DNA of 64,000 nt from Apricaphanius iberus (taxonomy: Eukaryota > Chordata > Actinopteri > Cyprinodontiformes > Aphaniidae): NCBI GenBank assembly GCA_028564705.1, contig JAPXFQ010002755.1, forward strand, positions 310,001-374,000, written 5' to 3'. The notes beneath the pieces were generated by a model. It saw nothing but the letters and a program-made list of their open reading frames with translations, had not been told where the DNA came from and ran no database searches. Shown in pieces: positions 45,497 to 57,156 of the stretch. The first letter of the stretch is position 1; every line of letters starts with the position of its first letter. Made by a program: the position numbers and the translations under genes.

Positions 45497-47837
45497 CCCT
45501 TTCCCCAGAGTCTCTGTTCCGAAGGGATGCTGTGGCAAATAAAATAATACTCTGATAAAACTGAAATATTTTATGACAGAATGATAATCATTGCAAGCAT
45601 ACGTGCCACTGATACGGGGCCCGTTTCGGTTGGGGGAGGAGAGGAAATAATCCTTTTTGTGGGCTTTAAAAAAAAAATGAATCTCAGCTGAATCACATCA
45701 GAGCGGAAAAAAAACTCAAAGACAGTTCCAAGATGAGCCAACTCCAGGAGAAAATGACCTCCTCGTTTTGGTGATAAAGTTCTAGCCAAAATATGATATC
45801 AGCCTGCGACGTGACTCATTAGAAATGTGTGTATGGCGTGGAGGCAGCCCTCCCTATCTGCCAGTGCCTGGCTTGCCGACTGATAAGACGCAAATGCAAA
45901 TGTCCTGATAAGAACTGAATGCAAATATTTATGATATGATATTCTCTGGGAATTATGTGTCGATGAAACAAAGTGTATTATCTTCCTGTAATTCTTTCAG
46001 GTTTGCCAAAATATCTTTTTTTCACTTCTAGAATTTGCATTTCTTCAAATTGATTGGGCCTGCGTATTATGTTAAGCTATTTGTTTGCTGAGGATGGTAA
46101 TTAGTTACTGTAATTACAGCAATGACAGTTGCTAAATTGTTTTTTAAGCATTACAGTGGGTCTGTGCCAGAAGATTGCAGTACTTATTTTAGGATTTAAG
46201 CATTTGCTGGAAACCCTCCCACTCTAAGGCCAAAGTGGAAAATTTTTTGAACTACAAAGCAGCCATTTTCAGAGCAAAGACAGTTTTTGAAAATGTTGGC
46301 TAATTTGCACTAATTGCTGGTTTGACTGCGTTGCATGGTTTCTTCTCCGATCAGGGACTTGTCACTGATCGGATGTCTTAAGGGATCAAAATGGGCTTGA
46401 AGTACTGTAAATACATGTGTTTGTTAGCTTTGTAGCCTCATTTAAGTCGGACTTTTAATGTTCTCAGTCACCCAAGAAACAAATTGCCGTTGAAGGCGCA
46501 TTTGTAATTATGGTTCCCAGTGTAGCCTATACTGGCTTTCAAGTTTAGTAAACATTAATTAGCACAGACACAGACAGTTGGGTGTTTTAGAGGGCGTTTC
46601 ATGTTCGACACAAACAGCAACTGTTTAAATCACGTGGATATGGGCTGCAAAAGCTAAAAAACATTTAAAAAAGGGGGAATTATTACCTGAAATTTCAAAG
46701 GTTAAAAAAATATATATGAAAAACCCGACAGGGGTCAAACACACCTTGGTCCCACAACACATTAATCTACGAAGCTGCGGATTCATCTTATCTCCTTTAA
46801 GAGTAAATTAAGACTGTTATGACTCTGTAACCGAATGATTGAAAACTTGAAATATTACAAAAGATTTTTTTTTTAAAACAGACATCCAACCACTTAAAGG
46901 AATCAATACTGGGGGAAAACAAACCCCACATTGGCTGAATTTTTAAAACGTATATACATTTCTCTTTTTTATATCCAACTTTATTTAGTTTATGTTTAAG
47001 AAAAAACAACTATAAACTTAAATAAATTTAACCAATTTACTTTTATAACAAATTTTTTTTGATTTAAGTTGACCAATTAGTTTCAGAAGTCCTAAGTTTC
47101 CTCTACACAATCCTTTACCTATATTTTTTCCATTTTAAACAAATGAAAAAGCCAGTGCTGTAAGTAGTTCTGTTAGGAAGTTTGTCCTTTATGACACAGA
47201 TTTTACTACTGGCTCAGAGATTACATGTTAAGATGTGTTTCTCTTCTTGATAAGGCCACCGAAGGAGCTACTACTGCCATTAACTCTTTAACATAGAAAG
47301 TACTCCTATCAGTACTTCTGTGTGTGTGTGTCTGCTCTTTTCTCCTCAAACCCCAAGAGAGTTGTGGGAGAGGGTTACTGAAGGTTCCTTTCTTATAAGA
47401 GGAGGTTTTTATTTCAACACATGCTGCGTGAAGGATTGCTTTGAATGTAATGGCACTTTGCAATTAACTGCCCACTGTCCCCACATGCTCATTCAAGGGT
47501 GGGTGACTGCTGTAAAGTCAGGGACTTGATACAACAGACTGGTTTCCTTAGAGGGAAAATACTTTACTGATTGGAATAAGAAATGAACTTGAGGTCAACG
47601 ATATAAAAATAGATGAAAGCAGAATCGAGCACTGCAGGGAGAAGTACTAATTCCATTTGCAGCTTCACCAGTACCGTTTACAACAGGCGCGTTTGCACTC
47701 TTGGAACTTCAGGGTAATTTAACCAGATCTTTTTCTTATGGGATAACCTGTTGACTGCTCCTAATTTAGTTAAATAACTGAAATAAAAGAAATTTTGCTC
47801 AACATTCAAATTTATTTTTTTAGTTTCACCTGTGTTT
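45497..47837. other. Candidate conserved non-coding region
   Basis: No gene or mobile element. Around 45870-46150 the sequence is repeat-free and rich in spaced developmental-factor cores: GATAAGACGCAAATGCAAATG at 45882 (GATA and octamer-like ATGCAAAT), another ATGCAAAT at 45920, and AATTAGTTACTGTAATTACAGC at 46099. This is the look of a vertebrate conserved enhancer, but cannot be confirmed from a single genome. The remainder is AT-rich filler with a GT run at 47319. Confidence 0.35.
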
Positions 47838-48276
47838 CAATTCAATTCAATTCAATTCAGTTTATTTATATAGCGCCATTTCACAACAGATGTCATCTCA
47901 AGGCACTTTACAAAAAGAGTTATTACAGTACAATGTTTAATGTAGAAATTACAGAACCACAGAAGATTGCGTCGTGGAATTCTCAGCAATCCCTCATACT
48001 GAGCAAGCATGCAGCGACAGTGGGAAGGAAAAACTCCCTTTTAACAGGAAGAAACCTCCGGCAGAACCAGGCTCAGCATAAGCGGTTATGCGACCGTCTG
48101 TGTCTTGGAGAATACATAACAGAGAAACAGAAAGAGCAATAGAACTGATGCACAAGTTTGTTGCAGGACGTGGAGAATTTTCCGTCACTGCAATGCCATC
48201 TTAGTCAGGGTCGTCAAGCAGGGCTAATCCGGAGCACCTACTATAATAGAAAACAGGTTAGTGCTTGAATTGACAG
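47838..48276 (-). mobile_element. L2-tailed SINE-like element, copy A
   Basis: Starts at a reversed (GAATT)n-type tail, CAATTCAATTCAATTCAATT, then TTTATTTATATAGCGCCATT and CATCTCAAGGCACTTTACAA, and continues with AGGAAGAAACCTCCGGCAGA and CGTCAAGCAGGGCTAATCC to the right end CTTGAATTGACAG. Copy B at 51749 has the same two ends, so this may be a full-length non-autonomous unit, not a random truncation. Plus-strand ORF 47795-48142 is a by-product. Confidence 0.75.
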
Positions 48277-49682
48277 TAAGAGCAAGTTTTTGAAATTACA
48301 AGATTATTCAATTTGTATTGTAACAGCTTCTATTGTACTTAATTGACAACATATTTCTGCATATAATTTGGATAATATTTTTAGTCACTCCAAGGTAAAG
48401 TCCCTTGTGAATTGGCACAATATAGTTAGACTTAAATTAATCAATCTTAAAAACATCTGATATTTGCATGAATAGATGAGTATGCTGTTTTTATTTGCAG
48501 TTACTGTGTCTTACAGAGGCCTACAGTAGAAGACAAGGACCCCCCCACTGCCAAACCAATCTGGCACAATCAGACACTGCTGCTGTGCTATGTGGTAGGG
48601 GGCCCAATGAATTTGGCCAATTGAAATACCCTGAAGGGGCCCCCTGTCAATCTTGCCCCTCCCGCACCTGCCTAACATTTCGCATAAGATGAGCAACTCA
48701 TGTGTAGGCCGGCTAATGACAGGTGCATATCCAGGAGCAACATTTTTCCCTACTATATCCCTGCCAAGCCCCGCCTTCCTCAACTCCCTGGAGTGGCCAT
48801 CATAGAAAAAAAAAAAGGATCGTGTCCAGGAGAGAGGTTCCCCGAAATGATGAGAAACTATGCCTCTGGACATGTGAATGAAAGAAGAAAAAAGAGAAGG
48901 TGGAGAAAAGAGTTTGAGTTCTTATAGCTGATTTTTATGTTTGTGTGTAAATGTCTGAGAAGTGGCTCTTAAGTGCTATTGGAACTTTTCATTGCAAAAA
49001 ATGAAGATCATTAATAAAAAATATTATTAGGGCAGCCAAATAGACGTGTTGATGCAGGTCGATTAATTCATAAATTTAACACAATAAATTTTCTTAATGC
49101 AGTTAAAGCATACACAGAATACGGCCCTGTTTCTCCTAAAATTCAGTCTTCGCCACTGTCAGTTCTCCTCAAGCTCCAACTGCATCGAGATGGTGGTGCA
49201 ACACCACGACAAATTTCAAGTGTGTATGTGCTGTATTTATGTTGCTTTATCGTACCTGCAAACTTGTCACTTTTCTGTGAAAATCGCCTTTTTAGAAACC
49301 AAATATACCATCCATGTGAATCGTATAGAGCCGAAAAGTTTTTTTTAGGTGGGGAGGGTGTTTGTACTGGGTCGGTGTCAGTCGGTCTCAATTCCCAGAG
49401 GAAGAGGGGGTCTCCATCTTGTCTGCAAAACATCTTTGTTGTAGCGTATGGCTGATCCTCTTTCGAACAATCACAATCGCATAAAACAGCTCGTATTCGT
49501 CCCAACCTCATGGATAACAGCTGCCAGCTCTGACATCAATCCTTTTTTTTGGGCTGTTTATGGACTTCAGCGGTTGTTTTGAGATAAGTATTATTATTAA
49601 ACATAAAGAGAACGTAGATAAGCTGGTAGGGATGATGCCAAAGCAATTTCAAGTCATTCTTTTCTCAACATTTTAAGTACAT
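48277..49682. other. Unique sequence with a GC-richer block
   Basis: The block 48495-48930 is clearly richer in GC than its surroundings and follows a TTTTTATTTGCAG tract at 48488 that would serve as a 3' splice site. The frame from 48495 (65 codons) has no recognisable homology, and an overlapping minus ORF of 120 codons competes with it. It could be an unassigned exon, a lncRNA exon or conserved non-coding DNA. The minus ORF at 49143-49511 is also unassigned. Confidence 0.35.
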
Positions 49683-49947
49683 CCATCCATTTTGTTAACC
49701 ACTTAATCCTTAATGGGACAAACAACCATGTACACACACACACTCACACCTAAGGACAATATGGAGAGATCAATTAACCTGACAGTCATGTTTTTGGACT
49801 GTGGGAGTAAGCCGGAGTACCTGGAGGGAACCCACGCATGCACGGGGAGAACATGCAAACTCCATGCAGAAAGAGCCTGGGCACGAACCCACAACCTTCT
49901 TGCTGCAAGGCAACAGTGCTAACCACTGCACCACCGTGCACTGTTTC
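49683..49947 (-). mobile_element. tRNA-derived SINE, near full length
   Basis: On the minus strand it opens with TGCACGGTGGTGCAGTGGTT (A box TGGTGCAGTGG) and has GTGGGTTCGTGCCC (B box) about 45 bases later. The body includes GGAGTTTGCATGTTCTCC and CACAGTCCAAAAACATGACT. It ends in the ATGGATGGATG tail at 49683. The part between the body and the tail is shortened compared with copies at 23935 and 38445. RNA polymerase III transcription and LINE-dependent mobilisation are expected for the family. Overlapping ORFs are not genes. Confidence 0.85.
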
Positions 49948-51390
49948 CATACATTTAATATCTTTCTCTTGAGTGATAACCAAACAGTTTAAATCATTTG
50001 CAAAGTAAGTTTAACGAGTTATATTGATTGTCATATGAATCAATTTCTTAAGGTAATAATCTAAATAAAGCATTAATGCAATTAACTTCAGCTTTTGCTT
50101 TGAAAATGCTCCATGTTTCAAGTTTTACTCACTGACCTATTAAGTCTTCTATTAGGAGTGCACATGAAAGATACAGCATATATTTAGCAAAACTAATCAT
50201 CTTTACTTGATTGTTATAATATTTTAGTAAACAGGATTCCAGTGATAAAAGTGATGTAACAAATGCAACCACTGAGTTAATATTTTTTGTGCATTAATAG
50301 TGTCATCAACATTAAAACTTATTTTTAAAAAATCCCAAAAAAATTCTTGTAAATTCCAGTTTGAAAAAATGAAAACTTGGTTCCACCTCTGGGACCTAAT
50401 GGGCAACAAGCCCGGTTAATTTTTCAAGCAGTACAGCGTGAGTGCATAATTGGATTTACTACTCCCATAATCGGACATCGTGAATGTTGCTTGAATATTC
50501 CATTGTGAGTGGCACTGCTGCTCTAAACCTTACAGAACACATATAGAGTACATCCAAGTCCTCTGAGCTGCACCCTGTCTCTTATTTTAACTAAGCTGTT
50601 GTAGTAGGGTGCTTTCATCGGTGGAAAGGTAAAACATTTTCTGAGAAGTGCATCAAAGAGGAATGTCAACACTCAGCCACGGTAGCAATAGTAAAAAGCC
50701 TGGAAGTTAAATTTTTCCAACCATTGTTAAAAACACAGCATAAAATGTAATTTTTCTCAATTCTGGAGAGAAGTTGTGTGAATTATAGCTTTGACTGTTA
50801 GCGAACCAAAACTGAAAGAAATATCCTAAAATGTTCAGTGTCAAACTAACAAGGAGAACCAGCGACAGCAGTTCTCTATATGAGGAAGAATGAAAACGTT
50901 TTTACATAAATGCAGCCTTGAAAAGATTAAAACACACAGCTGTACAACAACAAGGCCCTGTCCATAGAAACGTGGCCTTTCTATGCTAAATTTGTATGTT
51001 CTGTTTGTCTTTCATAAATACCCAGCCTGAACCCATGCCTACCATGACGCACACTCTGTCTGTCTGTCTCTCTCTCTCGCTCTCTCTCTCTTTCACACAC
51101 ACACTTAGACACACACACACACGCAGCATCCATATTAGAGGCACCCCCTAGTTACTTCTTAATTAACACCTACTGCAGCCATAATGAATCGTTTTCCCCC
51201 TTTCTGAAATCCCTTTGAAATTACGCAGGATTAAAGAAAGTTGGTAGCTAAATTGGTATGTGCATCTGTAATTTAATTGCATCTGAGGCTATTAATTAAT
51301 AGGGTTCCTCCTTTAATAGTTAATGTTTAATTGCTATTAATTAACCACCAGTCCCGATAAAGTGTCACCAAAATCAAACAAAAACAATTA
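49948..51390. other. Unique sequence, CT/CA microsatellites
   Basis: CT-rich run at 51056-51092 followed by a CA run at 51094-51122. From 51140 to 51360 the sequence is repeat-free and full of TAATTAA-type cores (CTTCTTAATTAACACC at 51155, GCTATTAATTAATAGG at 51289, GCTATTAATTAACCACC at 51332), resembling conserved enhancer DNA. No gene. Confidence 0.4.
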
Positions 51391-51640
51391 GGTTTTTTTG
51401 AGGTAAGTGTCTTTTAAAAGCCTCATTATTAGTACAAGAGGTAATATACAGTAGTTAAAATGATAAAGAAAGGAGTGCAGATTTTAATTTGGATGAGGAA
51501 AGAGAGGAAAAACACAGCTGACATCCATAGGGGAATTACCATACGGTAATTATGGGATAAGCTCATTGTAACATGACAAATAATGCTGTGTATCTCTCCC
51601 CTCCAGTTAGGTTGATTCATCTCTATATTAGGGTGGACTT
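51391..51640 (+). repeat. Duplicated non-coding block, copy A
   Basis: A roughly 230 bp stretch that recurs in direct orientation at 53533-53765. Best-matching words are GGTAATATACAGTAGTT (51440), GGTAATTATGGGATAAGCTC (51545), ATTGTAACATGACAAATAATGCTGTG and CCCCTCCAGTTAGGTTGA. It has no transposon termini and its composition is that of unique DNA, so a local duplication is likelier than a dispersed repeat. Confidence 0.75.
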
Positions 51641-51748
51641 TAATTCCACATTTTGTGTAGCAGCAAGTAAAAATAGTTACCTTACAGTATCATGATTAAC
51701 ACTGGAAATATGCCACTGCTGACCGTCGTCTTCATTGCAAATATCTAT

Positions 51749-52213
51749 TCAATTCAATTCAATTCAGTTTATTTATATAGCGCCGTTTCACAACAGATGT
51801 CATCTCAAGGCACTTTACAAGAAGAGTTATTACAATACAATGTTTTAATTTAGAAATTAGAGAACCACAGAAGATTGCATCGTGTAATTCTCAGCAATCC
51901 CTCACACTGAGCAAGCACGAAGCGACAGTGGAAAGGAAAAACTCCCTTTTAACAGGAAGAAACCTCCGGCAGAACCAGGCTCAGCACAAGCGGTCATCTG
52001 CCGAGACCGTCTGTGGTTTGGAGAATACAGAACAGAGACACAGAACAGAGACACAGAAAGAATAACAAAACTGATGCAGAAGTTTGTTGCAGGACGTGGA
52101 GAACTTTCCGTCATTGCAATGCCATCTTAGTCAGGGTCGTCAAGCAGGGGGGGTCAGGAGCACCTACTGTAGGAAGAGACTAAGAGCAAACAAGTTAGCG
52201 CTTGAATTGACAG
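51749..52213 (-). mobile_element. L2-tailed SINE-like element, copy B
   Basis: Closely similar to copy A at 47838, with the same tail, CAATTCAATTCAATTCAG, and the same far end, GCTTGAATTGACAG. Differences include an extra CAGAGACACAGAACAGAGAC duplication near 52030 and a run of seven Gs at 52147. Non-coding. Confidence 0.75.
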
Positions 52214-52534
52214 CACATCATGCATTTTCTATTTTTGTGTGTGTGTATAAGCCAATAAGACAAAACACAGTGACAAAGTTGGCCGACTCTTTATATGCTT
52301 ACAACCAGTTAGAGTAGAGTATGCTAAAGTTGCTATAGTATTAACAACCCTTGCATGTTTCCACAAAGATTTTACTGGGGTTTCAACTGCAGGTGTGTAG
52401 GAGAAGGCTTTGAACAGCTTTTTCAATCAGGAAACTGTATATTCTTTTCAGCAAATTAGCTCAGTTTCAGTCAAATCACTGACTTCTGGGCAGTATCTAT
52501 GCTCAGCATATTTGTAACAGATTATCAACTGGAG

Positions 52535-52765
52535 TTAGGTCTAGACATTGGCTAGAGTATTCCAACCTATTAAAAGGCTTCAGTCTGAACCATACCATTG
52601 TGGCTCTGACTACCTATTAAGTGTCCTTTTCCTGCAGAAAGATATATATTTTTCCCGCCATGTATTTATATTTCTATACTCGCAGCAAATCAGCTCTCTC
52701 TTCTTGCTGAGGAAAAGCGGACTTGTGATATTGCCACCAACGTTTCACAATGGCTGTTGTCCTGA
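52535..52765 (-). mobile_element. Possible degenerate Tc1 fragment
   Basis: GACATTGGCTAGAGTATTCC at 52545 and GATATTGCCACCAACGTTTC at 52728 resemble, in order, antisense pieces of Tc1-like transposase (the GGCCACTCCA and TGCCACCACCGTTTC words). Strongly decayed, with no termini. Confidence 0.3.
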
Positions 52766-52917
52766 GGTGGGTAGATTAGCCAAAAAAATTTACTCAGGTA
52801 AGAGAAGAATTAGTTTTATATTATTTTGCTTCAGAGGAAGAAAGTAATCATCTAAAAAGTTACTTAATAAAAGAAAAAATGTATTTGGTAAAAAAGCTAC
52901 TCAAGCACTGATAAATT
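52766..52917 (+). repeat. Fish repeat GGTGGGTAGATTAGCC, copy 1
   Basis: It opens GAGGTGGGTAGATTAGCCAA and continues with TTTACTCAGGTAAGAG and AAAAGTTACTTAATAAAAG to GCTACTCAAGCACTGA, a dispersed fish repeat pattern with alternating ACTCAAGTAAAAGT words. A shorter copy of the opening recurs at 53992 (GAGGTAGGTAGATTAGCCAG). It is cut on the right by the L2-tailed element. Confidence 0.5.
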
Positions 52918-53465
52918 CAACTCATTTCAGTTTATTTGTATAGCACCATTTAACAACAGATGTCATGTTAAGGCGCTCTATAAGAAAAGAAATTTCCGTT
53001 CAATCATACATGAAATCAGTTTCAAAGTTTTCAGCAGATTGTATCCAGTGATTTACTTGCAGCCGTGCCACGCTGATGCAGACTTTCCAAACACAGCAAT
53101 CCTCTCAGCAATCCCTCATACTGAGCAAGAAGGTAAAACTCCTATGGAGAGAAAAACACCGAAAAAAACGAACAAAGGTTATAGTAAAAATAAAAGGCAA
53201 ATAATTCAACTGGAGAGAAGTAGATGAGAAAAGTAGCAGAGCGGGGAAAAGTGGTGAGTCTGTCCTCCAACAGTCTAAGCCTATGATGTCATAACTACAA
53301 AGATAGCAGAGGATGACCTAAATTATTCTAACTATAAGCTTTATCAAAAAGGAAGGTTTTAAACCTACTCTTTAAAGTGTACAGGGTGTCTGCTTCACGG
53401 ACTAAAACTGGGAGCTGGTTGCACAAGAGAGGAGCCTGATAACTAAAAGATGTTATTTGCTTGAT
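52918..53465 (-). mobile_element. L2-type 3' UTR, reversed, longer copy
   Basis: Starts AACTCATTTCAGTTTATTTG, TATAGCACCATTTAACAACA, sharing its tail with copies A and B. It then continues into a different body with GTGTACAGGGTGTCTGCTTC and GGGAGCTGGTTGCACAAGAG, a familiar part of fish L2-like 3' regions. It fills the gap between the two parts of the duplicated block neighbourhood. Confidence 0.65.
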
Positions 53466-53532
53466 CATAAAATCTGATTAAGTTTGTGAAATTATGTAAA
53501 ACATACTGTCAAAAACATATAACATATATATA

Positions 53533-53765
53533 TATTTTTTTTGGTGAAGGTATTTTAAGAAACTCATTTTTAGCTCTGAAGGTAATATACAGTAGTTGAA
53601 ATGATTAAGAAGGCGTCGTAGATTTAATTAGGATATGGAGACAGAGGAAATACACAGCTGAGAGAATAACCATATGGTAATTATGGGATAAGCTCACTGT
53701 AACATGATAAATAATGCTGTGAATCTGTCCCCTTCAGTTAGGCTGAAAAGTATGTATCGTGTATG
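53533..53765 (+). repeat. Duplicated non-coding block, copy B
   Basis: Matches 51391-51640 in the same orientation: GGTAATATACAGTAGTTGAA (53580), GGTAATTATGGGATAAGCTC (53676), ACTGTAACATGATAAATAATGCTGTG and CCCCTTCAGTTAGGCTGA. Copies differ by scattered substitutions and a gap of some 15 bases near 53660. Confidence 0.75.
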
Positions 53766-55827
53766 CATTTGTTAGAACAGCAAAAACAAAAAAAACAAAA
53801 AATATATATTTAAAAAGTACTTGTACTCAAAAAATACAATTTTTACTGTACATTAATTTCATATCCAAATGACCTAGCAGGCTCAGTAGAAAATAAGATT
53901 ACGGGCTCGTGAACAAAGAAGTCTGAAGTAAAAATATGTGACTCTTTTGTTTAAAAGAGCCTTGTGGTTTTTTTCAGTGAAGAAACTAGAGGTAGGTAGA
54001 TTAGCCAGAAATTGAACTTAACTGAAAGTAGCTAGCATTACTTCAAAATAATACAATTAAAGTAAAAAATAATACGCACAGTGCACAGTGCAGTGCTACA
54101 ACTATTACATGTTTTTGCCTAAAAATACATCAACTACAGAAAAAGATCCTAGTTAAACAAACTTTATCAGAATTCATTTTCACCTTCGTTCTCTCTGGCA
54201 AGAAATTCCAAACCTGGCACCGAACAATTGCAGCACATTAGCTTTATGTCAGTCAAACCTTTTGGCGGCAATACATCTTCATTTATTTCCTCTTTGTGTT
54301 CACCCGCCTGCTCAGCTCTCCTTTCCCCAGACAGGCAGCAATGTGCTGTGGGTCCACAGGGACCTGTGGAATATTTCACTCCGCCAGTGAGGCATCCGGT
54401 GGGAATACGGGTTGAGACTGTGTGAGTATGTATCTCATTAGTTCAGTTATGTAATTTGGAGCACTGATAATCCCTCAACACCGCTAAGTTGCGCACCTCG
54501 GAAACAAGAGTCGGAGTTGTCAACATGCAGCAAAGTAGAGCCTAAGCTGCTAATTGCTGGTTGTAGTAATGTGACTGGTAATATAAGTTATTGCCCTCCA
54601 TGGTATTAGCAGTGAGCACTTCACTACAATAACACAGTTTAATAGCTACTAATCAGGTATTTTTGACAATAAAATCAATGATTGCCTAAGTGTGCAGGTC
54701 ATCTGGTCATTTCTAACAGGATAGAAAATCAATGCAGCTTTAAAATAAAATTATAATAAGTTCTGTCTTGCAAAAAACGATGGATAGAAAAATCAGCTGT
54801 GGCCTGTCATGGGCATTTGCATGTTCTCTGCATGGATGTGTATGTTTTGTTACTCGAGTCCCATGCAGCATGGATGGATAAAATATGTATGTGTCAATGA
54901 TTGGTGCATTGTGTACTTAGTCGATCAAGAAGTGCAATACTACTGATCGTCACTCATATTCCACAACATCTCTGGTTCTAACAAACTTTCATTCACAAAC
55001 AAGTCAATGCTAAGTGTGTGTTTATTAAAGGTGATTGATTCCCATCTTGTTATCAGTGTGCAGTTTTCCATTCTAAACTATTTCTGTTTAAATGGGAGAA
55101 CATAAGTCTAATAATATAGTCTGCTCTTTTCTATTCGGTTTGTCAGTATTGCAATATCCCCAAAATGGCTGTGCCGTTATATGAGTGGTGTTAGCTTAAC
55201 TATGATCTGTGGCCTTCACACACCGTTAAATAGTCATGAGATAATTAAAAGAAGGAGCAGTAATGCTGGCTTCAGTCCGTGTTGATGGCGAGTGGTTGTC
55301 TAAATTCTACCCCACCAATTCAAATCCATTTCAGATGGATTAATAAAGCATTGACAATCTCTCTCTATCTGCAACCAAAAGGATGTCACCAAGCAACTAA
55401 AACACTCAAAAGTCAAAAATACATGTTCTGGTCCCCTGGTCAAAGAGAACAGCATGTGTGCCAGAAGATCATTAGCTGCAACCACATCCACCTGTGCCGT
55501 TCTCCAAACCTCTCCTTCATTTGCCATATTCAAGAAACCTCGTCTCAAGTCCACCTCGCTCAGTAATCTGTTTGCCAGCCCTCAACTCCTTCAGAGACAA
55601 TCCCTCCACAACTGCTGAAGTCCTGCTCAGTCTGTTCCATCTGCCTCACATCCTTATGGATGGTGCCCAGTTCTGATCACCTTTCATCCTCCACTAGGTC
55701 CTGCACAGTATGGGGTCCTAGTTTATTTAATATATGTATATAAATGATGTATTTCAAGTTTCTAAATCTTTAGAATTTATATTATTAATTAATTTATCCT
55801 GGAAGTGATTACAATCAAATCATTAAT
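53766..55827. other. Mostly unique sequence, no gene seen
   Basis: A shorter copy of the GGTAGGTAGATTAGCC repeat lies at 53992-54075. Blocks at 54180-54425 and 55280-55680 are less AT-rich and have competing ORFs on both strands (up to 95 codons), none recognisable. Confidence 0.4.
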
Positions 55828-56097
55828 ATCCATCCATTTTCTGAACCTGGTGCCTATCTCCAGCTGTCCACAGGCGGGGTATACAGACAGGACAAACAAC
55901 CATGCTTGGACACACTAAGGACAATTTAGAGTGATCAATCAACCTGACAGTCATGTTTTTGGACTGTGGGAGGAAGCCAGAGTACCCGGAGGGAACCCAC
56001 AGGGAGAACATGCAAACTCCAGAATGCAGGAAGGACCTGGGCTGGGATACGAACCCATAACCTTCTTGCTGCAAGGCAACAGTGCTAACTACTATCC
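55828..56097 (-). mobile_element. tRNA-derived SINE, near full length
   Basis: Minus strand: head with GTTAGCACTGTTGCCTTGCA, B box ATGGGTTCGTATCCC, body CACAGTCCAAAAACATGACT and CCTGTGGACAGCTGGAG, then the ATGGATAT-type tail at 55828. Its extreme 5' bases are lost, so the A box is incomplete. The insertion sits against the LINE remnant that follows. Confidence 0.8.
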
Positions 56098-57095
56098 TAG
56101 AATATCGTAAAACAGTCATGGCATTTGATAATCGTACAAACAAAGAGGATCTATATGTAAATATGAATCATATAGTTATTGGAAATGTCAAAGAAATTTA
56201 ATTCCTGGGTGTAATATTAGATAATAAACTCAGCTCGCAGTTTCAGCTCGCAGTTCCACATCAGACTAACAAAACGAAACGGCAAAAAACATTGTAATCA
56301 TAAATGAAAAGAAGCAGCTATTAGATTATAATTTACTAAATACTGTATTTCTCATAATTTCTTACGATATTTCACTTGCTGAATAGATATCTGGTTAAAC
56401 ACTTTTAAAAATGCACTATACTCACTCCCAGAACTCCAAAAAGGGCAATACAAGTTATACACTAAGTTGGGTAGTTGGAACAAACAAATTCTTTCTTTTT
56501 ACAATCAGAATTACCTAAACTTTAGGACCTAGTTCATTATCACATGGCAAAGATCATGTTTAAAGCTGGGAAAAATTGTTTTGCCTTCTAACATCCCAAA
56601 CCTTTTCAATCAGAAGGATCAATCCCAAACCTTTTCAATCAGAAATCATTTACAAAAAATTGAAAATGCAAAGGACGAAAACCACCAGAAAGAGTTTTGT
56701 GTTTGTTGAGTGTAACTGTGGAATGGGCTGGAGGAAAACCCCAGGCAAAATCCACATTTAAATATATTTAAATCCTCTTAAAAGAAAATGGTATTCCATA
56801 TATATGAAAAGGGAGGGCCACGAGACATATTGTTGGTTTCGATATTATTAATATCATAGTTATTATTATTTCAGTATATGAATATTATTATTACAGCAAT
56901 TATGATTGGTAGTATTACTGAAGACTACGTTCTTATTAGTAATAATTTCATTGTATTGAAATAATTAACATTATTGTATCTGTATAGACAATGATAGACT
57001 TTTCCCCCATTCTTTGTATAACTCTTTTACTTTGTTCATAGGGTTTTTGTATTTGTTGTCTTATGTTCAAATAAAACATTTCAATCAATCAATCC
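56098..57095 (+). pseudogene. Degenerate LINE 3' half
   Basis: Pieces of a CR1/L2-type C-terminus in order: MAFDNRTNKEDLYVNMNHIV and FLGVILDNKLSSQ (56210), WLNTFKNALYSLPELQKG (56391), LNFRT and NIPNLFN, then CNCGMGWR near 56710. The 3' end has AATAAA at 57072 and a CAATCAATC tail. Stops are frequent. A 27 bp stretch (CCCAAACCTTTTCAATCAGA) is repeated in tandem at 56586 and 56623. Probably related to the LINE at 24530. Confidence 0.7.
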
Positions 57096-57156
57096 ATCCA
57101 ACAGTCAAATCAGCTCATGAGGTTATTTTTTAAGATGAACATCTTATATAAGTACT

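Noticed and set aside
49143..49511. 122-codon minus-strand ORF
   Set aside because: No domain or homology recognised, with overlapping plus ORFs. Not enough to call a gene.
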